Source: CAZCPB01 sp964500365 (lineage in GTDB: Bacteria > Planctomycetota > Phycisphaerae > Phycisphaerales > UBA1924). Taken from it: a stretch of DNA of 12,842 nucleotides. Positions within the stretch are counted from its first letter, which is position 1. Each line of letters starts with the position of its first letter. Under the pieces are notes generated by a model. The model worked only from the letters and a program-made list of their open reading frames with translations. It searched no databases and was not told where the DNA came from. Shown piece by piece: positions 1 through 12,616 of the stretch. The DNA is taken from assembly GCA_964500365.1 (NCBI GenBank), contig CAZCPB010000109.1, positions 1 through 12,842 on the forward strand, in the 5' to 3' direction. Both the position numbers and the translations under genes were made by a program.

Positions 1-2018
<2,018 letters not shown>

Positions 2019-2033
2019 CCCTCGGAGGCGTTC

Positions 2034-3551
2034 ATGGCCGCGCGAGAGAAGGTGAGCATCCTCATGGTGGACGACCAGCCCGCCAAGCTGGTCACCCTCG
2101 AGGCGATCCTCGCCGACCTCAACGAGGACGTCGTCAAGGCCGAGTCGGCCGACGAAGCCCTCAAGATCCTTCTCTCGCGCGACATCGCCATCATCCTCGT
2201 GGACGTCTGCATGCCCGGCATGGACGGCTTCGAACTCGCCGGGCTCATCCGCGAACACCCCAGGTTCTCGCGCACCGCGATCATCTTCATCTCCGCCGTC
2301 CACCTGACCGACGCCGACCGCGTCAAGGCCTACGGCCTGGGCGCCGTCGATTACATCCCCGTCCCCATCGTGCCCGAGCTCCTCCGTGCCAAGGTGCAGG
2401 TCTTCGCCGACCTCCGCCGCAAGTCCGACGAGCTCGAACGCGTCAACGCCGAGTTGCAGCGCCGCCTCGGCGAGCTCCACGACTCCAACCAGCGCCTGCG
2501 CCTCGCCGACCGCATGGCGACGATCGGCATGCTCGCCGCCGGCCTCGGCCACGACATGGGCAACCTGCTCCTGCCGGTGCGCATGCGACTGGAGTCGCTG
2601 GCCCGGTGCGACCTCCCGGCCCCCGCCGCGGAGGACATCGCCGCGATCGGCAAGTCCACCGACTACCTCCAGCGCCTGGCCGCCAGCCTCCGCCTGCTTT
2701 CCCTCGACCCCGAGTCCGCGCCGAGCACCGGCTCGACCGAACTCGCCGCGTGGTGGAACGAGACCCAGGGCGTCTTCCGCACCGGCGTTGCGCGTCACCT
2801 CGAGCTGGCGGCGGACTTCCCCGCCGACCTTCCACCGGTCCGGATGGGCAAGGCGGCCCTCACCCAGGCGGTCTTCAACCTGGTCCAGAACGCCGGCGAT
2901 GCGCTCCGGAACTCGCCGCACGGCCGCATCTCGGTCACCGCCGCGCCGGCCCCGACCGACGGATTCCTCTGCCTTGCCGTTTCGGACAACGGGCCCGGGA
3001 TGAACGAGGAGGCCCGCCGCCGCTGCCTCGAGCCCTTCTTCACCACCAAGACGCGCGAGGTCAGCACCGGTCTCGGGCTCACTCTTGTCGCCGCGCTCGT
3101 CAAGCGTGCCGGCGGCGCTGTGCACGTCGAGTCCCAGCCCGGCCACGGCGCGTCGTTCCGCCTCGAGCTGCCGATCGCCGAACACGCCGGCGGGGCCGGC
3201 GAGAACGCCCGGCGCGGCGTCGCCTCGATCGTTCTGACCGACCCCCGCCTCAACGCCCACGTCCGCAGCGTGTTGGACGGCCTCCGATACGTCGTCCTCA
3301 ACGGCGACGGCCGCCCCGCCGAGGCCGACCTGCTCGTCACCGAGGGGGACGACCCGCGGACGCTGGAGGCCGCCCGGGACTTCGCCCGCTCCGCACCCGG
3401 CGCCCGGGTCCTCGTGTTCGCCGACCGCGCCGGCGACGACGAGGACCCCAGGATCGTGCGCCTCGAACGCTCGATCCCGCCCTCGCGCCTGCGGCAGCGG
3501 ATCAGCGCCGCGCTCCACCGCGCGCAACCCGACGCCGGAGGGCACGCATGA
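2034..3551 (+). CDS. Receiver-histidine kinase with degenerate C-terminal receiver-like tail
   Basis: A soluble 505-residue signalling protein with no signal peptide or membrane segment. Residues 5-125 form a receiver with acidic pair Asp13/Asp14, phosphoacceptor Asp57 and switch Ser87. The usual KP motif is replaced (DYIPVPIVP, Val110 where Lys is expected). A likely coiled coil at about 126-158 leads to an H-box-like segment (GLGHDMGN, His173). The ATPase domain at about 270-380 has Asn286 (NAGDA), DNGPGM at 318-323, EPFFTTK at 333-339 and GLGLT at 346-350, close to NtrB/AtoS-type kinases. Residues 396-498 look like a second receiver fold without the phosphorylation residues. The ATG at 2034 is chosen because GGAGG at 2024-2028 lies 5 bases upstream and the receiver begins at once. 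It follows the hybrid kinase by 15 bases and overlaps the next gene by 4, so the three are probably one operon. It may receive phosphate from the hybrid kinase and pass it on; partners are inferred. Confidence 0.93.
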   Translation: MAAREKVSILMVDDQPAKLVTLEAILADLNEDVVKAESADEALKILLSRDIAIILVDVCMPGMDGFELAGLIREHPRFSRTAIIFISAVHLTDADRVKAYGLGAVDYIPVPIVPELLRAKVQVFADLRRKSDELERVNAELQRRLGELHDSNQRLRLADRMATIGMLAAGLGHDMGNLLLPVRMRLESLARCDLPAPAAEDIAAIGKSTDYLQRLAASLRLLSLDPESAPSTGSTELAAWWNETQGVFRTGVARHLELAADFPADLPPVRMGKAALTQAVFNLVQNAGDALRNSPHGRISVTAAPAPTDGFLCLAVSDNGPGMNEEARRRCLEPFFTTKTREVSTGLGLTLVAALVKRAGGAVHVESQPGHGASFRLELPIAEHAGGAGENARRGVASIVLTDPRLNAHVRSVLDGLRYVVLNGDGRPAEADLLVTEGDDPRTLEAARDFARSAPGARVLVFADRAGDDEDPRIVRLERSIPPSRLRQRISAALHRAQPDAGGHA

Positions 3552-3982
3552 ACAGTCAGCCGCGGACTCTCCGCGTCCTCTGCATGGACGACAACGAGAT
3601 GGTCGCGGACGCCTTCCGGCGTCGCATCGATCAGGAGAGCGACATGCGCTGGGCCGGCGTCGTGCTCACCGGCGATCACGCCCTGGAGCAGATCCTCGCC
3701 GCCGGGCCCGACGTCGTCCTCGTGGACATCGACATGCCCGGCGTGGACAGCTTCGACATCGTCCGCCGCCTCGCCGCCGCCGCCCCGCACGTCCGCCCTG
3801 TCATGTTCAGCGGCTTCCTCGACCCCGACTACATCGAGCGGGCCCTGGACTGCGGCGCCTGGGGCTACCTCTCGAAGAACGAGGACGTCGGGCGCCTCAT
3901 CGACGGCATCCGGCGGGTGGGGCGCGGCGAGATCGCCTTCAGCCGCGACGCCGAGGCCGTCCGTGCGATGAACCTGCGCTGA
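3548..3982 (+). CDS. Stand-alone response regulator receiver (NarL-like, no output domain)
   Basis: A 144-residue single-domain response regulator that should act as a phosphorylation switch or relay in the cytosol. It shows acidic residues Asp14/Asp15, phosphoacceptor Asp60 in VDIDMPG, switch Ser88 and Lys110 in GYLSKNED. The last segment (GYLSKNE followed by an IRRVGRGE helix) resembles the receiver of NarL/FixJ regulators. The helix-turn-helix normally found after it is missing: the protein ends about 20 residues past the receiver, and only 87 bases remain before the convergent treY stop. The start at 3548 is supported by GGAGG at 3537-3541, 6 bases upstream, and by the ATGA overlap with the preceding kinase stop. 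The same frame stays open for 540 codons upstream, but that stretch is a low-complexity Arg/Pro/Ala shadow of the kinase gene and is not coding. Likely partners are the two upstream kinases. The target it controls is unknown. Confidence 0.9.
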   Translation: MNSQPRTLRVLCMDDNEMVADAFRRRIDQESDMRWAGVVLTGDHALEQILAAGPDVVLVDIDMPGVDSFDIVRRLAAAAPHVRPVMFSGFLDPDYIERALDCGAWGYLSKNEDVGRLIDGIRRVGRGEIAFSRDAEAVRAMNLR

Positions 3983-3994
3983 CGCGGGGCTTTG

Positions 3995-4044
3995 GTCGCG
4001 CGACTTTCGCGGAGCGAGCGCCGCGACGACGGTGGCACGTCGCG
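3995..4044. repeat. GC-rich inverted repeats in the convergent gap
   Basis: The gap between the two convergent operons carries GTCGCG at 3995-4000, CGCGAC at 4022-4027 and GTCGCG again at 4039-4044. The middle copy can pair with either flank. The right-hand pairing makes a 7-base stem (4022-4028 with 4038-4044, 9-base loop). A third option pairs TCGCGG at 4007-4012 with CCGCGA at 4021-4026 around an 8-base loop. No run of T follows on either strand, so a classical intrinsic terminator is not supported. It could still slow both converging polymerases or act as a Rho-related or 3'-end structure. In GC-rich DNA such repeats also arise by chance. Confidence 0.35.
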
Positions 4045-4069
4045 AGGGCGGTGCATTGACCCGCGATCG

Positions 4070-6460
4070 TCAGAACAAGGCAGAAACGCCCTGCACGACG
4101 ACCGTGGCCCACGGACGCGGACCGTCGCGGAGCATGGCGCCGAGCTGGTCGAGGCCGGGCTCGTGCGGGTGGGGGGCAGGGCCGTCCTCGAATTCCACGC
4201 GGACGGCGCACAGGGCGTCGGCGGCCGCAATCTTCCACTCGAGCGCGGGCGCGGTGCTGCGGAGGGACTCGAGCCGGAGCGGGCCCCTGAGGAGGAGGCC
4301 CCGGCGGACGGCGAGGGCGCGCCAGACGGCCAGGAGCTTGCGGGAGTCGGCGTCGCGGACCCGCTCGGGATCGCGCGCGGCCCACGCCTGTTTCGCGAGG
4401 TCCAGCAGCCGGACCCGCCGCTCAAAGTCGACCGGCCGGCGGTTGTCCGGGTCCGCCAGCGCGAACACGCGGAGGTCGGTGCCCTGATAGATGTCGGGGA
4501 TGCCGGGGAAGAGGCATTTCAACAGGCCCTGGGCGACGCTGGTGCGCGATGCGCGGACCTCGACGCGGCCGCGGAGCGCCGTCATGCGGGCGCGAACCCC
4601 GGCGCCCTCCGGCGACACGAACAGGTCGACCGTCTCGCGGCACCTGCGCTCGTAGTCCTCGTTCGGGGCGAGCCATGAGCTCTCCCGCTTGGCCTCACGC
4701 ACGGCCTTCACGGCGTATTCACGAACACGCGGCGCCGGCGACTCACCCGGCTCGCGGCCCAGCAGCGCGTAGACGCTCGACAGAATCAGGACCAGGTCGG
4801 CCCTGGAGATGCGCGTCCGTGACGCGAGGGCGACCGCTTCATCGATGATGCCGGTCCACTCCTCGGGTGCATGCGAGAGCGCGGCGAGCGCCGCCCGCGC
4901 ATCCTCGGAGCGCTTGGCGTCGTGCGTGTCCGTCGTGTTCATGGACAGCGGCCGGACGGACCTGTGCCCCGCCACCACGCTCCATTCCCGATCGGAATCT
5001 CGAATCTCGGGCTCCGCGCCGACGTCGCACAGCCAGGGGCTCGCGGTGTCGCGGTACAGCGCCGTGTCCTCGACGCCCTTGGCGGCCAGCGGTCCCGTGA
5101 ACTGCTGCCACCGCTGCACGCACTCCAGAGCCCGGGCGCGGAGCGGGGCGGCCTCGAACGGGCCGGAGAGCGTGAGCAGGTCGAGCAAGGACGACGCGGC
5201 CCCGGCGAGGCCCGCGGCGCTCGCCGCACGCCGCACGCGCGCGCGGTCCTCGGGCGTCATGCCGCGGCGGTCGGCGTAGGCGCGGTAAACGCCCAGGCCG
5301 GCCGACAGGGCGATGACGCCGTCGCGGAGGGACTCGTCGGGGATCGCCCGGCCGGCGGCGTGAAGCGCTGCGCGCAGGGCATCGCACAGCCGGTTCAGCT
5401 CGGGGCGCAGAATGGTCTCCGCTGCTTCGCGTTTGCAGGCGATCGCCAGCGCGCCGAAGGGCTCGGGCGTGCTTTGGGCGACGTGGCGGCGGATCGCCTC
5501 CACGCCGCGCGGTGACGACCAGAGCTGGCCCAGCGCGGCGAGAAACTCGTAGCCGGTCGTGCCCGCGACGGGCCATTCCCCGGGGAGCGACTCGTCGTGG
5601 GCGAGGATCTTTTCGACGAAGATCGGCACGCGGGGGCCGGCGGCGCGGTCGAGCGCCTCGCGCAGGCGGGCGAGGTACGCGAGCGGATCGCGCAGCCCGT
5701 CGATGTGATCGACGCGGAGTGCGTGGACGAGGCCGCGTCCGACGAGGTCGAGGATCTTTGCGTGGGTGATGTCGAACACCTCGTCGTGCTCGACGCGCAG
5801 GCCGGCGAGGTCGGCGATGTCGAAGAAGCGGCGGTAGTTGATGCGTTCGAGACCCTCGCGCCACTGAGCGAGCTCGTAGTGCTGGCACGAGAGCGCTTCG
5901 AGGAGCGCGGCGGGGGAATCGTCGGCGGGGAGGGGGCGGTCGTCCCTGAGGGGGAAGAGCCGGTCGAAGTATGCCGCGCACGGGCCGAGGGCTTCGTCCC
6001 TGGTGAACGTGAGCTGCCCGTCGGCGGCGCACTGCGCCGGGGTCGAGCCGAGCACGGGGAGCACGACGCGGCCGCGGGACGCGTCCCACGCCACATCGAA
6101 GAAGCGGTCGAAGGTCGAGCCGGGCCCGTGCTTGAGCAGGCCGAACCACCAGGGGTTCGCGTGGTGCGCTGCCGCGTGGTTGGGGACGATGTCGAGGAGG
6201 ATGCCCATGCCGGCGTCGGACGCGGCGGAGGCGAGGTCGTGGAAGGCCGGCTCGCCGCCGAGTTCGGCGCGGACGGTGGTCGGGTCGGTCTGGTCGTAGC
6301 CGTGCGTGCTGCCCGGCCGGGCCTCGAAGATGGGCGAGAGGTACAGGTGCGATGCGCCGAGGTCGGCGAGGTACGGGACGACGGCGCGCGCGGCGGCGAA
6401 CCCGAAGACGGGCGTCAGCTGCAGGCGGTAGGTCGCGACCATGCCGTGCGGCGGTTTCAC
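4070..6460 (-). CDS. treY: Malto-oligosyltrehalose synthase (GH13)
   Basis: TreY rearranges the alpha-1,4 bond at the reducing end of a malto-oligosaccharide into alpha,alpha-1,1, giving maltooligosyltrehalose for TreZ to cut. The 796-residue cytosolic protein starts with the typical TYRLQL strand (residues 10-15). It carries SPIFEARPGSTHGYD at 42-56, LDIVPNH at 89-95, the nucleophile Asp251 in LRVDHIDG, the acid/base Glu283 in FVEKIL, and His513/Asp514 in DTHDAKRSED. PGIPDIYQGTDL at 652-663 is another TreY hallmark. Length is in the usual range. I chose the GTG at 6460: it overlaps the upstream stop as GTGA and has GAGG 7 bases before it. The ATG at 6442 would give a protein six residues shorter and has no visible Shine-Dalgarno sequence. 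It is the last gene of the operon and ends 87 bases from the convergent receiver gene. Function is very likely; all catalytic residues are intact. Confidence 0.96.
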   Translation of the reverse strand: MKPPHGMVATYRLQLTPVFGFAAARAVVPYLADLGASHLYLSPIFEARPGSTHGYDQTDPTTVRAELGGEPAFHDLASAASDAGMGILLDIVPNHAAAHHANPWWFGLLKHGPGSTFDRFFDVAWDASRGRVVLPVLGSTPAQCAADGQLTFTRDEALGPCAAYFDRLFPLRDDRPLPADDSPAALLEALSCQHYELAQWREGLERINYRRFFDIADLAGLRVEHDEVFDITHAKILDLVGRGLVHALRVDHIDGLRDPLAYLARLREALDRAAGPRVPIFVEKILAHDESLPGEWPVAGTTGYEFLAALGQLWSSPRGVEAIRRHVAQSTPEPFGALAIACKREAAETILRPELNRLCDALRAALHAAGRAIPDESLRDGVIALSAGLGVYRAYADRRGMTPEDRARVRRAASAAGLAGAASSLLDLLTLSGPFEAAPLRARALECVQRWQQFTGPLAAKGVEDTALYRDTASPWLCDVGAEPEIRDSDREWSVVAGHRSVRPLSMNTTDTHDAKRSEDARAALAALSHAPEEWTGIIDEAVALASRTRISRADLVLILSSVYALLGREPGESPAPRVREYAVKAVREAKRESSWLAPNEDYERRCRETVDLFVSPEGAGVRARMTALRGRVEVRASRTSVAQGLLKCLFPGIPDIYQGTDLRVFALADPDNRRPVDFERRVRLLDLAKQAWAARDPERVRDADSRKLLAVWRALAVRRGLLLRGPLRLESLRSTAPALEWKIAAADALCAVRVEFEDGPAPHPHEPGLDQLGAMLRDGPRPWATVVVQGVSALF

Positions 6461-8865
6461 ACCCGGACCTCGATTTCGGTCCCGAGTTCCGTGAGCAGGG
6501 CGAGGTGAGCGGCGGACCGTTCGTCGGTGCGAGCGCGGAGCGGCTCGATCATGGGGCGGAGGGCGTCGAGGAAGTGCTCCTGGACGGGCCAGAGGTCCAC
6601 GGTGAAGGGCAGGCGCTCGAGGAACCGTACCAGTTCGAGCAGGCGGCGGGCGCGCTCGAAGAGCTGTTCCTCGGGCTGGCCGGGCGGGCCGATGGCGGTA
6701 CGCATGGCCACCGCGGCGGACAGGAGGAGGGTCTGCTCGTCGAGATCGATGCCGGAGCGCGAGGCTTCGTCGACCACCTTTCCGGCGCGTTCGAGGTCGG
6801 GTTCGGGGGATTCGAGAATCCGGCGGAGGCTCTGGGTGAGCACGAACGATCCAACCATCTGCATTCGACGGGGGACGACGAGGTCGAGGGAGCTGAGGTA
6901 GCGCGTGAGGGGGGCGTGCTGGTCGTAGATCTGGCGGTAGGCGTTGTCGATCTGGTCGAGGGCCGGGGCGAGGACGCGCCGGACGATGGCGTGCTGCTCG
7001 TCGCGGAAGAGGGACGCGATGGAGTACGGGGTGTTGCCGAAGTCGCGTCCCATGAAGCGGATGACCTCGGCGAAATCGGCGCGGTCGAAGGCGGCGGTCG
7101 CGGCGGCCTTGGTGGCTTCGAAGGCGTTCTCGTCGATGAATTTGCGCACGCCGCAGGAGACGGTGTGATCGCCGAGGTGGAGGGCGGCGTAGGACAGGCG
7201 CTGGGCTTCGGAGTCGATGACGGACCTGAAGGTCGCGTTGCCGACCACGAGGCCGGTGCGGCCGGAGACGACGTGCGACTCGCGGGCGTTCTCGACGCCG
7301 TAGGCGTACACGCGGTCGGTCTTGCCGTCGAAGAGCCGGTGGACGGCGTAATGGGCGGCGACGCGCTCCAGGCTGAGCATGGCGGGGCGGACCGACCGCT
7401 CGAACACGGCGCGTCCGCTGGGCGCTTCCTTCGAGCTGCCGGGAGCCTCTTCGAGCCGTCGGAGGAACTCCTCCTCGAGATCGAGCCCGAGGGTGAGGCG
7501 CGCGAGCTGCAGGACGCGGGCGGCGTACTGGATGACCTGCACCGTCTCGATGCCGGCGACGTCGTCGAAGAACCACGCGCAGCTGGTGTACATGAGCATG
7601 GCGTGGCGCTGCAGCTCCATCAGGCGCATGACGGTGACGCGTTCGCTCTCCGAGAGCGGCTTGCGAGCGTGGCGCGACAGGAAGGCCTGGATCGACGCGG
7701 GTGAGCGGTCGAGGATGACCTCGATATACCCGTCGCGCGCGGCCCACGGGCTCTTGAGCAGGGGGCCGGTCGCGTTCTCGAAGGGACCCGCAACCGTGTC
7801 TCGCAGCCAGTCCAGCGCGTCGCGGAGCGGGGCGCGCCACCGCTGGTGGCAGCCCTGGCGGCCCGAGTTGCATCCGCAGTCGGACCTCCAGCGTTCCACG
7901 CCGTGGACGCAGCTCCAGGAGCTGTTCTCGTGGATCCTGGCCTCCATCGTGGGCGGGTGGCGCTCGAGGTACAGCGCGTAGTTGATCAGCTCGACGCCGG
8001 GGTCGCGCTCGATCTGCTCGAGCGCCGCGGCGAGGGCCATCTCTCCGTGGCGGTGGTGGTGCCCGTAGCTCTCGCCGTCGGTGGCGATGTGCATGATCTG
8101 GTCGTGGTCGCGCCCGTCGCTGAGCCCGCTCAGCAGCCGGGCGGCGAAGCGATCGCCGCTGTTGAGCAACCCCTCGAAGGCAACCCCCTGCGACACGGGG
8201 CCGTCGTAGAAGAAGAGCGTGATGGTGCGGCCGGAGGGGAGCCGGCAGAGATAGGGGCGCGTCGGGTCCACGCCCTCGCCGACGGCGTCCCACTCGCCGC
8301 CGCCGGCGGGGCGGACGGCGTCGCACTGGCGCGGGGCCAGCACGGTGAACAGGATGCCCGCCTCGGCGAGGGCTTCGAGCGACGCCGTGTCGGCGGCGGT
8401 CTCGGGCAGCCACATCCCCTCGGGGCGGCGGCCGAACCGCGATTCAAAGTCGCGCACGCCCCAACCGACCTGCGTGCGGCGGTCGCGCTCGTTGCAGAGG
8501 GGCAGGATGGCGTGGTTGTAGCCCTGGGCCATGGCGGACCCGTGGCCCCCGAAGCGTCGGGCGCTGGCGGCGTCGGACTCGACGATGCGCGCGTAGGGGG
8601 CCGGCATCGCGTCCTTCATCCAGGCGAGGAGCGTGGGGCCGAAGTTGAAGCTCATCCGGGCGTAGTTGCTGACGACCTTCTCGATCTTTCCCTCGGCGTC
8701 CAGGAGCCGCGCTCGCGCGTTGGTGGCGTAGCACTCGAGGGTGATCCGCTCGTTCCAGTCGTGGGACGGGTACGCGGACTCCTGAAGCTCGACGGCCTCG
8801 AGCCAGGCGTTCTCGCGCGGCGGCTGATAGAAGTGGCCGTGGACGCAGATGTACCGTCGGTTCAT
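6457..8865 (-). CDS. GH57 glycosidase with DUF3536 C-terminal region (alpha-amylase-like)
   Basis: An 802-residue cytosolic enzyme of glycoside hydrolase family 57, the retaining amylase/branching-enzyme family with a beta/alpha-7 barrel. Family motifs visible are HGHFYQPP at 9-16, GHGSAMAQGYNHAILPL at about 107-123, GMWLPE at 150-155 (Glu155, expected nucleophile) and ATDGESYGHH at 261-270 (Asp263, expected acid/base). After the barrel, a long helical part at about 310-800 matches what I remember as DUF3536, starting with a Cys/His-rich stretch (Cys319, His321, Cys330, Cys332, Cys339, His340). The ATG at 8865 overlaps the treZ stop as ATGA, and GGAG lies 5 bases upstream (8871-8874); the stop overlaps treY as GTGA. 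Its place between treZ and treY points to action on the same malto-oligosaccharide or glycogen pool. Whether it hydrolyses, transfers or debranches cannot be read from sequence. Family assignment is firm; the activity is inferred. Confidence 0.9.
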   Translation of the reverse strand: MNRRYICVHGHFYQPPRENAWLEAVELQESAYPSHDWNERITLECYATNARARLLDAEGKIEKVVSNYARMSFNFGPTLLAWMKDAMPAPYARIVESDAASARRFGGHGSAMAQGYNHAILPLCNERDRRTQVGWGVRDFESRFGRRPEGMWLPETAADTASLEALAEAGILFTVLAPRQCDAVRPAGGGEWDAVGEGVDPTRPYLCRLPSGRTITLFFYDGPVSQGVAFEGLLNSGDRFAARLLSGLSDGRDHDQIMHIATDGESYGHHHRHGEMALAAALEQIERDPGVELINYALYLERHPPTMEARIHENSSWSCVHGVERWRSDCGCNSGRQGCHQRWRAPLRDALDWLRDTVAGPFENATGPLLKSPWAARDGYIEVILDRSPASIQAFLSRHARKPLSESERVTVMRLMELQRHAMLMYTSCAWFFDDVAGIETVQVIQYAARVLQLARLTLGLDLEEEFLRRLEEAPGSSKEAPSGRAVFERSVRPAMLSLERVAAHYAVHRLFDGKTDRVYAYGVENARESHVVSGRTGLVVGNATFRSVIDSEAQRLSYAALHLGDHTVSCGVRKFIDENAFEATKAAATAAFDRADFAEVIRFMGRDFGNTPYSIASLFRDEQHAIVRRVLAPALDQIDNAYRQIYDQHAPLTRYLSSLDLVVPRRMQMVGSFVLTQSLRRILESPEPDLERAGKVVDEASRSGIDLDEQTLLLSAAVAMRTAIGPPGQPEEQLFERARRLLELVRFLERLPFTVDLWPVQEHFLDALRPMIEPLRARTDERSAAHLALLTELGTEIEVRV
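6468..6471 (-). promoter_or_regulatory. Ribosome binding site deciding the treY GTG start
   Basis: GAGG on the minus strand lies 7 bases before the GTG at 6460, inside the last codons of the GH57 gene. The nearby ATG at 6442 is preceded by GTGAAACCGCCGCACGGC, which has no purine-rich motif, so the GTG is the better start. Confidence 0.6.
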
Positions 8866-10678
8866 GCGGGCTCCGGGGGTGCGAGAACCAGCGCGGTGCG
8901 TGCGGGAACCTCCCAGAGGTCGCGCGAGAGCGTGGAAGCGGCGGCGCGCCCGCCGCCCCAGGTGGGGTCCTCCGAATTGAGGACTATCTTCAGTTCCTCG
9001 GCGCCCGGCGCGCCGCTCGGCGGCGGGATTCTTCGGGGCGACGGGGAGACGTTGGCGATCACGATCGCGGGCGTTGCCTCGCCGTACCACATGACGATCA
9101 CCGGACCGGCGGCTTCGCAGCGGACCGCGTCGGCCCTCGCCACGACGCGCAGGTCGCGCCGGAGCTCGATCAGGCGCGTGTAGTAGGCGAGCATCGCGCG
9201 GTGCGGCGGTGCATCGAGAACCGGCCAGGAGATCTTCGACCGCAGGAAGGTTTCCTCCGCCTGCGGGTCGGGCACGGGGCGCCCGGTCTCGAAGTCGGCG
9301 AACTCGGCCGCGCGTCCGCGGCGGACCGCCTCGACGAGTTCCGGGTCGCCGTGGCTCACGAAGTACTGGAACGGGGCCGGCTCGGCGTGCTCCTCGCCCA
9401 TCCACAGCATGGGCGTGAACGGCGAGAGGAGGACGAGCGCCGCGGCGACGCGCGAGCCGTCGAGGCCGGCCTCGCGGTCGAGGCGGTCGCCCAGGGGGCG
9501 GTTTCCGACCTGGTCGTGGTTCTGGGTGAAGGCGACGAGGCGTCCGCGGGCGATGTCGGGCGCGGGCGCGCCGTGGCGTCGTCCGAAGGCGGGCGCGTGC
9601 TGGCCGGTGAAGACGAACCGTTCGCGCACGCACGAGGCGATCTGGCCGGGCTCACCGTACGACGCGTAGTACCCGCGCCGCTCTCCCGTGAGCGCCGCGC
9701 GCACGGCGTGATGAAAATCGTCGTTCCAGCAGCCGTCCATCCCGGCGCCCCCGACGGCCGGGTCGCGGAGCAGGCGCGGGTCGTTATCGCAGGACTCGGC
9801 GATGACGTGGACCGCACGCCCCTGCTCCGACGCCGCGCGGTGCACGCGCGCCGTGAGGTCCTGGATGAACGGGGCCGCGGTGTGATCGATGATCGCGTGG
9901 ACGGCATCGACCCGGAGCCCGTCGATCCCGCAGTCACGGGTCCAGTGCAGGGCGCTCTGGATGAAGTATTCGCGCACGTGGTCGGAGTCTCGCCCGTCGA
10001 AGTTGATCGCCGCGCCCCAGGGCGTCTTGTAGCGGTCGGTGAAGTACGGGCCGAATTCGGCGAGGTAGTTTCCTTCGGGGCCCGTGTGGTTGTACACCAC
10101 GTCGAGGAAGCACGCGAGCCCGTGCCCGTGGCAGGCATCGACGAGCCTGCGCAGGCCCGCGACGCCCCCGTACGACCACTGGGCCGCGAAGGGCAGGACG
10201 CCGTCGTAGCCCCAGTTCCGGGCGCCGGGGAACTGCGCGATCGGCATGAGCTCGATCGCGGTCACGCCGACGCGCCGCAGGTGCGCGAGCTTCGGGATGA
10301 TCGCGTCAAAGGTTCCCTCGGATGTGAAGGTGCCGACGTGCAGTTCGTAGATGACGTGGTGCTCGAGGGGACGGTTCTTGAACGGCTCGGGGGGGCTGGG
10401 CCACTCGACGACCATCGACGGCGCGTGCACGCCGTCGGGCTGCGCGCGCGACGCCGGGTCGGGCCGGAGGGGACCATCGCCGAGCTCGAAGCCGTACCGG
10501 GTCCCGTTGGGCGCGGCGGTCGCCAGCGTGTGGTAGCCGTCGGCGCTGGCGTCCATTTCAAGGCGCTTCCCCGATTCGGGGAAGAAGAGCCGGACCCGCG
10601 GGTGCTTGGGCGCCCACAGCGTGAACCGGGTCGAGCGGTCGGGCTGGACGATCGCGCCGAGGTGCCCGGGGTTGTCGC

Positions 10679-10682
<4 letters not shown>
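8862..10682 (-). CDS. treZ: Malto-oligosyltrehalose trehalohydrolase (GH13)
   Basis: TreZ hydrolyses the alpha-1,4 bond next to the trehalosyl end made by TreY and releases free trehalose in the cytosol. The 606-residue protein starts with an N-terminal beta-sandwich of the CBM48/isoamylase-N type (FTLWAPKHPRVRLFF at 20-34). The barrel carries NWGYDGV at 156-162, DVVYNHTGPEGN at 194-205, nucleophile Asp259 in GLRVDA, acid/base Glu296 in VIAES and Asp390 in QNHDQVGN. PMLWMGEEHAEPAPFQYF at 424-441 and the following DPEL and EAVRRGRAAEF separate it from branching enzymes and from GlgX. Length is normal for TreZ. The ATG at 10682 has GGAGG 5 bases upstream (10688-10692) and overlaps the malQ stop as ATGA. 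Its own stop overlaps the GH57 start in the same way. Catalytic residues are complete, so it should be active. Confidence 0.96.

Positions 10683-12608
<1,926 letters not shown>

Positions 12609-12616
<8 letters not shown>

Noticed and set aside
3995..4044. Bidirectional intrinsic terminator between the convergent operons.
   Set aside because: Stems can form, but no T-run follows on either strand, so it is reported only as inverted repeats.
6461..8413. Long extension upstream of treY in the same frame.
   Set aside because: It is Arg/Pro-rich shadow sequence of the GH57 gene; TreY homology starts only near the GTG at 6460.
8866..9633. N-terminal extension of the GH57 frame by 256 codons.
   Set aside because: The extension is an out-of-frame reading of treZ. 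The GH57 homology begins at the ATG at 8865 (HGHFYQPP soon after), which has a Shine-Dalgarno sequence.
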